From NCBI RefSeq assembly GCF_025452235.1, contig NZ_CP104965.1, positions 1,302,001 through 1,366,000 on the forward strand: a stretch of 64,000 nucleotides of DNA, in the 5' to 3' direction. The position numbers and the translations under genes were made by a program. Position 1 is the stretch's first letter. Every line of letters starts with the position of its first letter. This DNA comes from Devosia neptuniae (GTDB taxonomy: Bacteria > Pseudomonadota > Alphaproteobacteria > Rhizobiales > Devosiaceae). Positions 52,238 through 61,078 of this stretch are shown one piece after another. The notes under the pieces are model-generated. The model was not told where the DNA came from and searched no databases. It was given only the letters and a program-made list of their open reading frames with translations.

Positions 52238-52783
52238 ATGCCGACCGCCCTTACCCTTTCCGGCTCCATCCGCACCGGATCGTATAATCGCCTGTTGCAG
52301 GCTCATATCGGCCGCAAGCTCGAAGCCGCCGGCGTCACTGTCACCGCGCTCGATCTCGCCGATTTCGACATGCCGATCTTCAATGAGGATCTGGAACCCG
52401 ACAATGTGCCCGAAGCCGCGGTGCGCCTGGCCGAGCTGTGGCGCAGCCATGACATCATCTTCATCGCCAGCCCCGAATATAATGGCGGCGCCTCCCCGCT
52501 GATCATCAACACGCTGGCCTGGGTCAGCCGGCAGCGGCCCAGCCCGTTTCAGCACGCCATATTTGGCATTGGCGGGGTCAGCTCGGGCAAATATGGCACC
52601 ATCTGGGGCCTCAGCCATTTGCGCGAATCGCTGACCAAGGTGGGCGCATTGGTGGTGCCGACGCTGTTGGGCATCGGGCCGGCCAGCGAAGCCTTTGACG
52701 AGACCGGTGCGCCTATCGAGCCCGCCATCATCCGCAAGGTCGACAGCATGGTCAAAGAGCTGACCCACTTCTCACGGGGCTGA
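52238..52783 (+). CDS. NADPH-dependent FMN reductase family protein
   Basis: A 181-aa flavodoxin-fold protein. The start TALTLSGSIRTGSYNRLLQ matches the phosphate-binding loop of the FMN_red family; IFIASPEYNGGASPLIINTLAW is the second flavin-contact motif and SSGKYGTIWGLSHLRESL follows. It should reduce FMN, quinones or azo compounds with NAD(P)H. ATG 52238 is preferred over the GTG at 52154, whose extra residues look non-coding. A histidine-phosphatase gene follows after four bases. Confidence 0.92.
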   Translation: MPTALTLSGSIRTGSYNRLLQAHIGRKLEAAGVTVTALDLADFDMPIFNEDLEPDNVPEAAVRLAELWRSHDIIFIASPEYNGGASPLIINTLAWVSRQRPSPFQHAIFGIGGVSSGKYGTIWGLSHLRESLTKVGALVVPTLLGIGPASEAFDETGAPIEPAIIRKVDSMVKELTHFSRG

Positions 52784-52787
52784 AACC

Positions 52788-53396
52788 ATGCTGGCGCTCT
52801 ATGTGACCCATCCCCAAGTCAGGATGGACCCCAATGTGCCGGTGCCGCTCTGGGGGCTGTCCGAGGAGGGCGGGCGCCGTGCTGAGGCCTTTGCCGCCCG
52901 TGGTGTGATCCCGTCCGGCGCGCCGATCTTTTCCAGCAGTGAGCGCAAGGCGGTGGAACTGGCCGAGATCATCGCCGCTGTCACCGGCAGCGTCATCGTC
53001 TGTGAACACGCCATGGGCGAGAATGATCGCAGCGCCACCGGCTTCCTGCCGCCCGAGCTGTTCGAGGCCACCGCCGACCGCTTCTTTGGTGCGCCAGACA
53101 CCAGCGTGGATGGCTGGGAGCGGGCGATCGATGCCCAGGCCCGTATCGTAGACGCGGTCGAGACCGCATTGGCCGGCGTGTCCGGCGATGGGCCGGTGGT
53201 GCTTTGCGGCCATGGCGCGGTGGGCACATTGCTCAAATGCCATGTTGCTGGCCGCACCATCAGCCGCGCCGAAGACCAGGGCCGGACGGGCGGCCCGGGT
53301 GGGGGCAATGGCTTCGTGTTCGACTTTGCCGCAAGCCAATTGCACAGCGAATGGACCCGCATCGAGGACATTGCTGCCGGCTGGCATCAGCGCTGA
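52788..53396 (+). CDS. Histidine phosphatase family protein
   Basis: A 202-aa phosphoglycerate-mutase-fold protein. The first catalytic motif, usually RHG, reads YVTHPQVRMDP, so His is kept but Arg is replaced; the second His is in VVLCGHGAVGTLL. WGLSEEGGRRAEAFA and FSSSERKAVELA are typical. This THP variant forms a recognisable subgroup in rhizobia-related genomes. The substrate is unknown, and it starts four bases after the FMN reductase gene. Confidence 0.88.
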   Translation: MLALYVTHPQVRMDPNVPVPLWGLSEEGGRRAEAFAARGVIPSGAPIFSSSERKAVELAEIIAAVTGSVIVCEHAMGENDRSATGFLPPELFEATADRFFGAPDTSVDGWERAIDAQARIVDAVETALAGVSGDGPVVLCGHGAVGTLLKCHVAGRTISRAEDQGRTGGPGGGNGFVFDFAASQLHSEWTRIEDIAAGWHQR

Positions 53397-53459
53397 GGCT
53401 TGCGGCGCAGCCGGATTTGCGTTAACGCCACAGCAATAGCGACATCGGAGGGAAACACC

Positions 53460-54158
53460 ATGACTGGCCAGTTAATCGTGGGCCTCGACGTTTCGTCACG
53501 CGCGCGCGCCGAGGAAATCGTCTCCCTGCTGGGCGATAGCGTGGATTTCTACAAGATCGGCTATCAGTGTTTTTACGGCGCCGATGGCTATGCGCTGGGC
53601 CGCGACCTGCTCAAGGCCGGCAAGAAAGTGTTCTTCGATCTCAAGCTGCTCGACATCGACAACACGGTCGAAAAGGGCGTCGCCGCCATTGCCGAAACCG
53701 GCGCGACCATGCTCACCGTGCACGCCTACCCCAAGACCATGCAGGCCGCCGCCAAGGCCGCCAAGGGCTCGGATCTCTGCGTGCTCGGCGTCACCGTGCT
53801 GACCTCGATGGACGATGCCGATGTCAAAGATGCCGGCTATGCCCGCGATGCGGCGGGGTTGGTGGCCCTGCGGGCGCAGCAGGCGCGCGATGCGGGCATT
53901 GGCGGGGTGGTGACCTCCCCGCACGAGGCAGAAATGGTGCGCACAATTCTGGGGCACAAGATGTTCATCGTCACCCCGGGCATTCGTCCGGCCGGTACGG
54001 CCCTGGGCGATCAGAAGCGCGTCATGGCTCCCGGCGAGGCGCTGGCCCTGGGGGCGACGCATCTGGTAGTCGGCCGTCCGATCATCACGGCGCCCGATCC
54101 CAAGGCTGCAGCCTTGGGCATTCTCAACGAAATGAACAGCGGCACGCGGCTGGCATGA
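53460..54158 (+). CDS. pyrF: Orotidine 5'-phosphate decarboxylase
   Basis: A 232-aa TIM-barrel decarboxylase giving UMP, the last step of pyrimidine synthesis. The catalytic K/D set is seen as [15 protein letters not shown] (with FF before it), [16 protein letters not shown] is the first strand and [20 protein letters not shown] the phosphate-binding region. ATG 53460 has CGGAGGGA upstream. The stop overlaps the hyi start as ATGA. Confidence 0.96.
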   Translation: MTGQLIVGLDVSSRARAEEIVSLLGDSVDFYKIGYQCFYGADGYALGRDLLKAGKKVFFDLKLLDIDNTVEKGVAAIAETGATMLTVHAYPKTMQAAAKAAKGSDLCVLGVTVLTSMDDADVKDAGYARDAAGLVALRAQQARDAGIGGVVTSPHEAEMVRTILGHKMFIVTPGIRPAGTALGDQKRVMAPGEALALGATHLVVGRPIITAPDPKAAALGILNEMNSGTRLA

Positions 54159-54925
54159 AGGGCTATTCGGCCTGCATCGACATGCTCTTCGTGCCGGAAA
54201 CGGCCGATGTGGCGCAGCGCATTCACCTCGCCAAGGCGGCCGGGATGGATGCGGTGGAATTCTGGCTCTGGTCCAACAAGGACCTCAACGCCATTGAAGA
54301 CGCGCTGGGCCAGACCGGGCTGGCATTGGCGGGGATCGTTGCCGAACCCTTTGCCGAACTGACCCGTACCAGCGACCACAACCGCTTCCTCGACGGGCTG
54401 GCGCAAAGCCTTGCCGTCGCCCAGCGCTTGGGCACCAAGGTGATGATCGCCCAGGCCGGCCCGCTCCTAGATGGAGTATCCCGCGAGAGCCAGCATGATG
54501 CGCTGGTGGAAGCCATGGCGCGCTCCGCCGATGTGCTCAAGGGCTCGGGCGTGCAGTTGGCGCTGGAGCCGCTCAATACGCTGGTCGACCACGCCGGCTA
54601 CTTTTTGCATTCGACGGCTGAAGGTCTCGACATCGTGGAAGCCGTCAATCGCCCCGAAATCGCACTGCTCTACGATCTCTACCATTCCATGGTGATGGGC
54701 GAAGTCCCCCAGGACGTGCTGGCGGGCCGGGTCGAGCGCATCGCCCATATCCACGTCGCCGACCACCCCGGCCGCAACCAGCCCGGCACCGGCGGCTTGC
54801 CGCTGGCCCCGACCCTCGATTGGCTCGCCGCCAATGGCTATGCCGGCTATATCGGCCTGGAATTCAAGCCGACCGGCGAGACGGCCGTGGCGCTGGATGA
54901 GACGCGGGCAGAACTGGGGCGGTAA
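54155..54925 (+). CDS. Hydroxypyruvate isomerase family TIM-barrel protein
   Basis: A 256-aa AP-endonuclease-2-like TIM barrel. It begins [15 protein letters not shown]; metal ligands and catalytic residues fall in [51 protein letters not shown] and [12 protein letters not shown], as in hydroxypyruvate isomerase (hydroxypyruvate to tartronate semialdehyde). Other sugar isomerases share these motifs, so the substrate is not certain. It is translationally coupled to pyrF and ends next to the convergent kinase stop. Confidence 0.85.
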   Translation: MKGYSACIDMLFVPETADVAQRIHLAKAAGMDAVEFWLWSNKDLNAIEDALGQTGLALAGIVAEPFAELTRTSDHNRFLDGLAQSLAVAQRLGTKVMIAQAGPLLDGVSRESQHDALVEAMARSADVLKGSGVQLALEPLNTLVDHAGYFLHSTAEGLDIVEAVNRPEIALLYDLYHSMVMGEVPQDVLAGRVERIAHIHVADHPGRNQPGTGGLPLAPTLDWLAANGYAGYIGLEFKPTGETAVALDETRAELGR

Positions 54926-55930
54926 CTACCCCGCCAGCCCGTGCGCCTCGGCCAGCCCGGTCAAGTCCACCAGCGGCCGGGCGCCGATATGGCTGATTAC
55001 TTCCGATGCCGCGAGGCACCCGGTCTTGAGGGCTGATTCCATGGTCTGCCCGCGCGCCATGCCCAGCAGGAACCCCGAGGCAAACAAATCGCCCGCGCCG
55101 GTGGCATCGACCACCTTGTCGACCGGGAAAGCCGGCACCGAGGTGATCTCACCATTATAGATCGCCATGGCCCCATCGGCGCCCATGGTGATGGCGGCAA
55201 GCTCGGCATCCTTGGCGATTTCGCGCACGGCTTCGCCCAGATCGTCGGTCTGGTACAGCGATTTGAGCTCATGCACATTGGCAAAGACATAGTCGATGGT
55301 CTTGGAACGGATCAGGTCCAGGAATTCGGCGCGGTAACGATCGACGCAGAACGGGTCGCTCAGCGTAAAGGCCGCGGCGCGTTCATTCTTGTGCGCGTAA
55401 TGGGCCGCCAGCACGAAGGCCTTCTTGGCTTCGACCGGATCCCACAAGAAGCCTTCCATATAAGTGATGGCGGCGGCGCCGATCTCGTCGGGGCGGATAT
55501 CGGCCTCGGTCAATTGGTGGCAAGCGCCGAGATAAGTGTTCATAGTGCGCTCGCCATCTTCGCTGAGGAAGATCATCGAGCGAGCCGTCAGCGCGCCATT
55601 CTTGAGCCGGCTGGTGCTGTAATGCACGCCGATGGCGTCCAGATCGCTTTCAAACACATCGCCCAACGGATCATCGGCCACCTTGCCGACAAAGGCGGCG
55701 CGGCCACCCAAGGAGGCGACGCCGGCCGCGGTATTGGCGGCGCTGCCGCCCGAAATCTGCTGCCGGGTGAGCGGCATCTTGCCGTAAAGGTCCTCGGCCC
55801 GATCGGTATCGATCAGGTGCATGATGCCCTCGCTCATGCCTTCGCGTTCGATAAACCCGGCCTCGACCGGCGCGATGATGTCGACAATCGCATTGCCGAT
55901 GGTGAGGACGTCAAAACGGGAATGGGACAT
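54926..55930 (-). CDS. PfkB-family sugar/adenosine kinase
   Basis: A 334-aa ribokinase-superfamily enzyme. The N-terminal SRFDVLTIGNAIVDIIAPVE, the mid GGSAANTAAGVASLGG and the C-terminal active site VDATGAGDLFASGFLLG (catalytic Asp) define the family. Close alphaproteobacterial relatives are called adenosine kinase; I cannot prove the substrate. ATG 55930 (MSHSRFDV) is chosen over the longer frame. The stop abuts the hyi stop. Confidence 0.9.
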   Translation of the reverse strand: MSHSRFDVLTIGNAIVDIIAPVEAGFIEREGMSEGIMHLIDTDRAEDLYGKMPLTRQQISGGSAANTAAGVASLGGRAAFVGKVADDPLGDVFESDLDAIGVHYSTSRLKNGALTARSMIFLSEDGERTMNTYLGACHQLTEADIRPDEIGAAAITYMEGFLWDPVEAKKAFVLAAHYAHKNERAAAFTLSDPFCVDRYRAEFLDLIRSKTIDYVFANVHELKSLYQTDDLGEAVREIAKDAELAAITMGADGAMAIYNGEITSVPAFPVDKVVDATGAGDLFASGFLLGMARGQTMESALKTGCLAASEVISHIGARPLVDLTGLAEAHGLAG

Positions 55931-56000
55931 GAAGGGGGTCCGCCGGTGAGGAAATTTTCCGACGCCCGGTTTAGACGGGCAGCGGCGCCGGGGCAAGTCT

Positions 56001-56145
56001 TAGGACCAATCGCCATTCATCTCAGGCTGAGCCGAAAATGGTGGTTTTCGAGAACCGGAGCGGAGCGTACATAAGTACGTGAGCACCGGAAGCGCAGAAA
56101 ACTGCCATTTGCAGGCCAGCATCAGATGAATGCCGGTTGGTCCTA
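56001..56145. mobile_element. 145-base imperfect palindrome, MITE-like
   Basis: The 22-base terminal arms at 56001-56022 and 56124-56145 pair at 20 of 22 positions (TAGGACCAATCGCCATTCAT versus the complement). Inside, ACCGGAGCGGAGCGTAC and CGTACATAAGTACG form a second palindrome and AAATGG...TTTTC parts pair as well. The right end supplies the stop codon of the TetR gene. No transposase is encoded, so it would move only with help in trans. Confidence 0.75.
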
Positions 56146-56703
56146 GAGGTGCTCCACGATCTCGGCGATTAGCGCTTCGGTATCTTCGCCAGCCCGTATC
56201 GCGATCTGGCCATCGAGCAGCAGCACCGCCAGGCCGTGCACCCTTGCCCAGGCGGCTAGTGCGGCAATACGGCCGGTTTTGGCGTCGCCGCCGCTGATAT
56301 GGCGCAGCGTGTCGAAGGCCGCGTCGGCGGCCATGCGCAGGCCGGGGCGGCCATCCTTTTTGAGCTGGGGCGAGAACATCAGCCGGAAGAGATTGGCGTT
56401 GTCGAGCGCGAACAGCACATAGGTCTTGCCCATCGCCGCCATCAGATCGGGCGGATTGGTCGGGGGTATGGCCTCCATCGCCGCGGTGAAACGCTGGAAG
56501 CCGGTGACCGCCAAAGCCTCGAGCAAAGCCGCCCGGCTGTCGAAATGCCGATAAGGCGCCGCCGCCGAGACGCCCACGGCGCGGGCCAGGTCGCGCAGCC
56601 CTAGCCCCGCCTCGCCATCGCGCTCGAGAATAATCAGCGCCGCTTCGAGCAGAGCCTGGCGCAGATTGCCGTGATGATAGGGCGCATTTGATGATGTTGA
56701 CAT
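56143..56703 (-). CDS. TetR/AcrR family transcriptional regulator
   Basis: A 186-aa regulator with the TetR helix-turn-helix (LRQALLEAALIILERDGEAG, then LGLRDLARAVGVSAAAPYRH and FDSRAALL) and a C-terminal domain of the WHG type. It is divergent from a DUF2214 gene and most likely represses it. Two similar 17-base sites overlap its own start and lie in the gap. The stop codon is provided by a palindromic element. No signal for ligand identity. Confidence 0.9.
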   Translation of the reverse strand: MSTSSNAPYHHGNLRQALLEAALIILERDGEAGLGLRDLARAVGVSAAAPYRHFDSRAALLEALAVTGFQRFTAAMEAIPPTNPPDLMAAMGKTYVLFALDNANLFRLMFSPQLKKDGRPGLRMAADAAFDTLRHISGGDAKTGRIAALAAWARVHGLAVLLLDGQIAIRAGEDTEALIAEIVEHL

Positions 56704-56742
56704 TGATCACATGAAGGAGCAGATATGTGAGCATTGATAACA
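56695..56742. promoter_or_regulatory. Paired operator sites between the TetR and DUF2214 genes
   Basis: TGTTGACATTGATCACA (56695-56711) and TGTGAGCATTGATAACA (56726-56742) are similar, match at 13 of 17 positions when aligned, and have centres 31 bases apart (three helical turns). One covers the TetR start codon. Confidence 0.5.
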
Positions 56743-56763
56743 TAGAGCGTTGAGGGCTCGCAA

Positions 56764-57219
56764 ATGGATATCGGACTGATCCTGGCCATCGCGCACCATC
56801 TGGCGGTGTTCACCCTCGTCGGCATCATCGCCGCCGAATTTGCCCTGCTGCGACCAGGCATTGCCGGCACCCGCCTCAGCCAGCTGGCCAAGATTGACGG
56901 CGCCTATGGCGGCGTGGCCACGCTGGTGATCATTGTCGGCTTCACCCGCGTCTTCTTCGGCGGCGTGGAGGCAAGCTATTACCTGACCAATTTCGCCTTC
57001 TGGGCCAAGATGGCGGCCTTTGTCGTCGTGGGTCTGCTCTCGATCCAGCCGACCCTGTCGCTGCTGCGCTGGCGCAAGCGCCTGGCCAGCGAACCGGATT
57101 TCACGCCACCTGCCGGCGAAATCGCCGCAAGTCGCAAGTTCCTGCATGGCGAAGTGGCCATCCTGGTGCTGATCCCGATTTTCGCGGCGGCCATGGCGCG
57201 GGGCTATGGCGTGGCCTAG
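56764..57219 (+). CDS. DUF2214 family membrane protein
   Basis: A 151-aa inner-membrane protein with four hydrophobic segments (LILAIAHHLAVFTLVGIIAA; YGGVATLVIIVGFTRVFFGG; FWAKMAAFVVVGLLSIQPTL; HGEVAILVLIPIFAAAMARG). The HHLAVFTLVG start and RVFFGG motif match DUF2214. The function is unknown. It is divergent from the TetR gene, which probably controls it, and its stop overlaps the nth stop. Confidence 0.88.
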   Translation: MDIGLILAIAHHLAVFTLVGIIAAEFALLRPGIAGTRLSQLAKIDGAYGGVATLVIIVGFTRVFFGGVEASYYLTNFAFWAKMAAFVVVGLLSIQPTLSLLRWRKRLASEPDFTPPAGEIAASRKFLHGEVAILVLIPIFAAAMARGYGVA

Positions 57220-57890
57220 TTGCCCCGCGGCAGCGGCGTCTTCGGCTCGAACCGGCACCATTCGGCGATAGCGCAGCGCCAGCATTCGGGCTTGCGCGCC
57301 TTGCAGACATAGCGCCCGTGCAGGATCAGCCAATGGTGCGCATGCAACAGATATTGCGGCGGGATCACTTGGAGCAGCGCCTGTTCCACCGCCAGTGGCG
57401 TCGCGCCCGGCGCCAGTCCCGTGCGGTTGCCGACGCGGAACAGGTGGGTATCCACCGCAATGGTGGGCTGCTTGAACCAGATATTGAGCACCACATTGGC
57501 CGTCTTGCGGCCGACCCCGGGCAGGGCCTCCAGCGCCTCGCGGTCTTCCGGCACTTCGCCATTGTGCCGCTCCAGCAGCAATTGGCTCAGCGCAAAGACA
57601 TTCTTGGCCTTGGTGCGAAACAGGCCGATGGTCTTGATCTCAGCTTCGATTTGCTCCTGGCCCAAAGCCACCATGGCCGCCGGGGAGGGCGCCAGTTCGA
57701 ACAGGCGCTTGGTCGCCTTGTTCACCCCGGCGTCGGTGGCCTGAGCCGACAGCACCACGGCCACCAAAAGGGTAAAAGCGTTGATATAATCGAGCTCGCC
57801 CTTGGGCTCTGGCTCGATCTCGTGGAACCGGGCGAAGATGGCTTCGACATCGGCTTTGGGCAGGCTCTTCACTTTTTTCGCCACAGCCAT
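57216..57890 (-). CDS. nth: Endonuclease III
   Basis: A 224-aa bifunctional DNA glycosylase/AP lyase that removes oxidised pyrimidines. The helix-hairpin-helix with the catalytic Lys and Asp is LEALPGVGRKTANVVLNIWF and TIAVDTHLFRVGNRTGL; a C-x6-C-x2-C-x5-C iron-sulfur loop (CKARKPECWRCAIAEWC) closes the protein. ATG 57890 follows GAGAGA. The longer upstream frame is not homologous. DUF2244 is divergent with 46 bases between. Confidence 0.96.
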   Translation of the reverse strand: MAVAKKVKSLPKADVEAIFARFHEIEPEPKGELDYINAFTLLVAVVLSAQATDAGVNKATKRLFELAPSPAAMVALGQEQIEAEIKTIGLFRTKAKNVFALSQLLLERHNGEVPEDREALEALPGVGRKTANVVLNIWFKQPTIAVDTHLFRVGNRTGLAPGATPLAVEQALLQVIPPQYLLHAHHWLILHGRYVCKARKPECWRCAIAEWCRFEPKTPLPRGN

Positions 57891-57936
57891 TCTCTCGACA
57901 CTGATTCTGCGCCTATAGTCTTTCCCAGAGACAGCC

Positions 57937-58419
57937 ATGCCGATGCAAGCCACAACCACTTCGCCGCTGTTTGCCGCCGAGCTGACCCCCCATCGTACGC
58001 TGGGACGGGGGGGAATGCAGCTTGTCGTCGCCCTGGTGATTCTGCTGATCCTGTCGCCGCTGCTGCTGGCCCTCTCGGCCGGTGTCGGACCGCTGCTCGG
58101 CTTTATCGTGCTCGACATGATCGCCATTGGCGCGACCCTGCTGCTCTCCTCGCGCCAGGGCAAGAAGCGCGAGATCGTCCGGCTATGGTCCGATCAGCTC
58201 GAAGTGGTGAGCGTCGATGCCAAGGGCGATCGGGTGCTGCGCCGGTTCAATCCCAATGCCGTGCGGCTGGTGCTCGATCGCGACGTCAATGAAAAGACCC
58301 TGGCGCTGCGCCTGCGCGCCAATCGGGACGAAATGGAAATCGGCGCCTTTCTCAACAGTGATGACAAGGCCAGTTTTGCCAAGGCGTTCGGCACGGCCCT
58401 GCGCAAGGCGCGGGCGTGA
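57937..58419 (+). CDS. DUF2244 family membrane protein
   Basis: A 160-aa protein with two adjacent hydrophobic segments (GMQLVVALVILLILSPLLLA; LLGFIVLDMIAIGATLLLSS) and a cytoplasmic beta-rich domain (EIVRLWSDQLEVVSVDAKGD, then RLVLDRDVNEKTLALRLR) characteristic of DUF2244. The function is unknown. It is divergent from nth and co-directional with the Ada-like gene, a neighbourhood seen in related genomes. Confidence 0.87.
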   Translation: MPMQATTTSPLFAAELTPHRTLGRGGMQLVVALVILLILSPLLLALSAGVGPLLGFIVLDMIAIGATLLLSSRQGKKREIVRLWSDQLEVVSVDAKGDRVLRRFNPNAVRLVLDRDVNEKTLALRLRANRDEMEIGAFLNSDDKASFAKAFGTALRKARA

Positions 58420-58497
58420 GGCGTCAAAATCGGGTCGCTTTGGCTGATCCAAATGCCTAGATCAAGCCATGACAAAAAACCGATCATGGGTGTCCCG

Positions 58498-59367
58498 ATG
58501 AACCAGATCATGCCCCTTACGCCCGATAGTGATTACGAAACCATCCAGGCCGCCATCCGCTATCTCAGCGAGAATGGTCCGGACGTCGCCGACCTGCCCC
58601 GCTTTGCCCGCACACTGGGGCTGACCGAGCGGCAGCTGACCGACCTGTTCCGCCGCTGGTGCGGCCTCTCGCCCAAAAGCTTTGCGCAGGCCGTGGCGCT
58701 CGATCATGCCAAGAGCCTGCTGCGCGCCAGGGAAAGCGTGCTCGACACCACTTATGAAGTGGGTCTCAGCTCGACCTCGCGGCTGCATGATCTGTTCGTC
58801 GCCTATGAAGCCATGCCGCCGGGGATTTTCCGCGCCGGTGGAGCCGGGCTGGACATGGTCTGGGGCGTCGGCCCGTCGCCCTTTGGCCTCGCCGTAGTGA
58901 CCGCCACCGAATATGGCATGTCGGGCCTGGGCTTTGCCGATGCGAATACTACAGTGGAACAGGCTTTCGAAGACCTGGCCAATCGCTGGCCCAATGCTCG
59001 CTTTACCCGCAATGACCCCAAGGTCGCCCCGATGATCGCCCAGGCCTTCGATCCGGCCCGCTGGTCGGCCGACCGCCCGGTCCGGGTGGTGCTGATCGGC
59101 ACCGATTTCGAGGTCAAGGTCTGGGAGACGCTGCTCAAGATTCCAGTGGGCCAGGCCACGACCTATTCGGCGGTGGCCAACCATATCGGCCGCCCCACCG
59201 CATCGCGCGCCGTGGGCGCGGCAGTGGGCAAGAACCCGATCAGCTTTGTCGTGCCCTGCCATCGCGTGGTGGGCACGTCAGGCGCGCTGACTGGTTACCA
59301 CTGGGGCGTGCCACGCAAGCGGGCGATCCTCGGCTGGGAAGCCGGCGTGATTTCCGCCGCGCATTAG
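58498..59367 (+). CDS. AraC-type HTH plus O6-methylguanine methyltransferase fusion
   Basis: A 289-aa Ada-like protein. Residues about 15-100 are an AraC-family helix-turn-helix (FARTLGLTERQLTDLFRRWC; YEVGLSSTSRLHDLFVAYEA). The C-terminal domain is a methyltransferase with VLIGTDFEVKVWETLLKIPV, GAAVGKNPISFVVPCHRVVG (acceptor Cys) and KRAILGWE. The N-terminal zinc/phosphotriester domain of E. coli Ada is absent. The start at 58498 is my choice; ATGs at 58453 and 58486 are also in frame, all with weak ribosome-binding sites. Confidence 0.9.
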   Translation: MNQIMPLTPDSDYETIQAAIRYLSENGPDVADLPRFARTLGLTERQLTDLFRRWCGLSPKSFAQAVALDHAKSLLRARESVLDTTYEVGLSSTSRLHDLFVAYEAMPPGIFRAGGAGLDMVWGVGPSPFGLAVVTATEYGMSGLGFADANTTVEQAFEDLANRWPNARFTRNDPKVAPMIAQAFDPARWSADRPVRVVLIGTDFEVKVWETLLKIPVGQATTYSAVANHIGRPTASRAVGAAVGKNPISFVVPCHRVVGTSGALTGYHWGVPRKRAILGWEAGVISAAH

Positions 59368-59380
59368 TTTCACGTGAATC
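59367..59380 (+). repeat. GTTTCACGTGAATC 14-mer, copy 5
   Basis: Exact copy beginning at the last base of the Ada-like stop codon. Confidence 0.7.
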
Positions 59381-59406
59381 CACGGGATCGGAGTACCCCC
59401 TCCTAG

Positions 59407-59497
59407 CCTCCCCCTGATAGGGGGAGGGACCGGCCGGTGGTTGGGACTCTATCGTGTTGCAAGAGTGGAGAGATCCCTCCCCCTATCAGGGGGAGGT
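59407..59497. repeat. Dispersed palindromic element with TGATA loop
   Basis: CTCCCCC-TGATA-GGGGGAG at 59408-59426 and CCTCCCCC-TATCA-GGGGGAGG near 59475-59496 lie as inverted copies in the gap between the Ada-like and gpmA stops. The CCTAGCCTCC edges match the reversed GGAGGTTAGG edge. Same general type as the CTTGA-loop elements but a different loop. Confidence 0.7.
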
Positions 59498-59514
59498 TAG
59501 GTGGGGGTATCCCC

Positions 59515-60129
59515 CTAAATCTCGATCCGCGCTTCGAGCTGACCTTCGGTCCCGATATTATAAACCGTCGGCTGCCCCGTCGCGATTTCGCGCTTCAGGA
59601 TCTGTTCGGGCGTCAGCCCCTCTATCGCCATCACCAGCGCCCGCAGCGAATTGCCGTGAGCAGCGATCAGGATGGTCTTGCCGGCCTTCAGCAGCGGCAG
59701 GATTTCAGCCTCGTAATAGGGCAGGGTGCGGGCAGCCGTATCCTTGAGGCTCTCACCACCCGGCGGGGGCACGTCGAACGAGCGGCGCCAGATCAGCACC
59801 TGTTCCTCGCCCCATTTCTCGCGCGCATCATCCTTGTTGAGCCCCGACAGGTCGCCATAATCGCGCTCGTTCAGCGCAATATTACGGGTGATGGTGACGT
59901 TGAGAATGTCCATCTCTTCCAGCATCAGGTCCAGCGTGTGCTGAGCGCGGCGCAGGGCGGAGGTGTAATAGAGATCGGGCACGATGCCCTTGGCCTTGAG
60001 CGCCTTGCCGGTGGCGCGGGCTTCACCAATACCTTTTTCGGTTAGGTCCGGATTGCGCCAGCCGGTAAACAGGTTCTTGAGGTTCCACTCGCTTTCGCCG
60101 TGGCGCACGAGGATCAGGGTGCCGGTCAT
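59515..60129 (-). CDS. gpmA: 2,3-bisphosphoglycerate-dependent phosphoglycerate mutase
   Basis: A 204-aa dPGM that interconverts 3- and 2-phosphoglycerate. The phosphorylated His is in [20 protein letters not shown] and the second His in [36 protein letters not shown] is the family signature. The protein is shorter than E. coli GpmA (250 aa) and matches the short rhizobial form. dapB is immediately upstream in the same direction (17-base gap). Confidence 0.95.
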   Translation of the reverse strand: MTGTLILVRHGESEWNLKNLFTGWRNPDLTEKGIGEARATGKALKAKGIVPDLYYTSALRRAQHTLDLMLEEMDILNVTITRNIALNERDYGDLSGLNKDDAREKWGEEQVLIWRRSFDVPPPGGESLKDTAARTLPYYEAEILPLLKAGKTILIAAHGNSLRALVMAIEGLTPEQILKREIATGQPTVYNIGTEGQLEARIEI

Positions 60130-60146
60130 GTCAGAATTGTCCTTGT

Positions 60147-60959
60147 TCAGTCGGTAAGGCCGAGCACGTCGACCATGGAATAAAGGCCCGGCTTCTGCCC
60201 ATAGGCCCAGAGCACGGCGCGGGCGGCGCCATTGGCATAGATGGTGCGGTCTTCGGCCTTGTGGTTCAGCTCGATCCGCTCGGAGGGGCCGGCCAGGATC
60301 ACCATATGATCGCCGATCACGGTGCCACCGCGCAAAGCCGTGAAGCCAATGGTGCCGGGCTCACGCGCGCCGGTATGGCCATCGCGGCCGCTGACCTTCT
60401 TGTCCTTGAGCGACACATTGCGGCCCAGGGCTGCCGCCTCGCCCAGCATGAGTGCAGTGCCCGAAGGCGCATCGACCTTTTTGGCGTGGTGCATTTCAAA
60501 GATTTCGACATCGTAATCGGCCAGGGCCGCCGCCGCCTGGCGCACCAGATTGGCCAGCACCACCATGCCCATGGAGAAATTGCCGGACTTGACGATGCGC
60601 GCACCGGCGGCACCAGCGGCAGCAATCGCCGCATCATCGGCTTCCGAACAGCCGGTCGTGCCGATGATATGAACGAGGCCGCGTGCCGCCGCCTTTTGCG
60701 CCAGGGCAACGCTGGCGCCGGGCGCCGTGAAATCGATGATCGCATCGGCGCCATCGAGAACGGCGTCGATATCGTCGGTGATGGCGACACCCAGCGCGTC
60801 GCCACCCACGAACGAGCCGGCATCCTTGCCGATGACAGCAGAGCCCGGGCGGCCGATGGCAGCATGCAGCAGCAGATCGGGGTGATTGGCGATGGCTTTG
60901 ATATTGGCCACGCCCATGCGCCCGCCAGCACCCGCCACGATCACCTTCAGCTGCGTCAT
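60147..60959 (-). CDS. dapB: 4-hydroxy-tetrahydrodipicolinate reductase
   Basis: A 270-aa NAD(P)H-dependent enzyme of lysine and diaminopimelate synthesis. The dinucleotide fold starts [20 protein letters not shown]; the active-site segment [20 protein letters not shown] carries the catalytic His and Lys. ATG 60959 follows GGAGA; the longer frame is rejected. It feeds peptidoglycan through diaminopimelate and is first in the dapB-gpmA pair. The VOC gene diverges from it. Confidence 0.96.
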   Translation of the reverse strand: MTQLKVIVAGAGGRMGVANIKAIANHPDLLLHAAIGRPGSAVIGKDAGSFVGGDALGVAITDDIDAVLDGADAIIDFTAPGASVALAQKAAARGLVHIIGTTGCSEADDAAIAAAGAAGARIVKSGNFSMGMVVLANLVRQAAAALADYDVEIFEMHHAKKVDAPSGTALMLGEAAALGRNVSLKDKKVSGRDGHTGAREPGTIGFTALRGGTVIGDHMVILAGPSERIELNHKAEDRTIYANGAARAVLWAYGQKPGLYSMVDVLGLTD

Positions 60960-61078
60960 CGTCCATCTCCAAACAGTCACGTCGGCTATAGCAGCGGCGG
61001 ATGCAAACGCCAACACCGCTACCGGAACACAATGAGCGTGTTAGTGTTGGCAAAACGCAGACCAAATCAGGACGCGAC

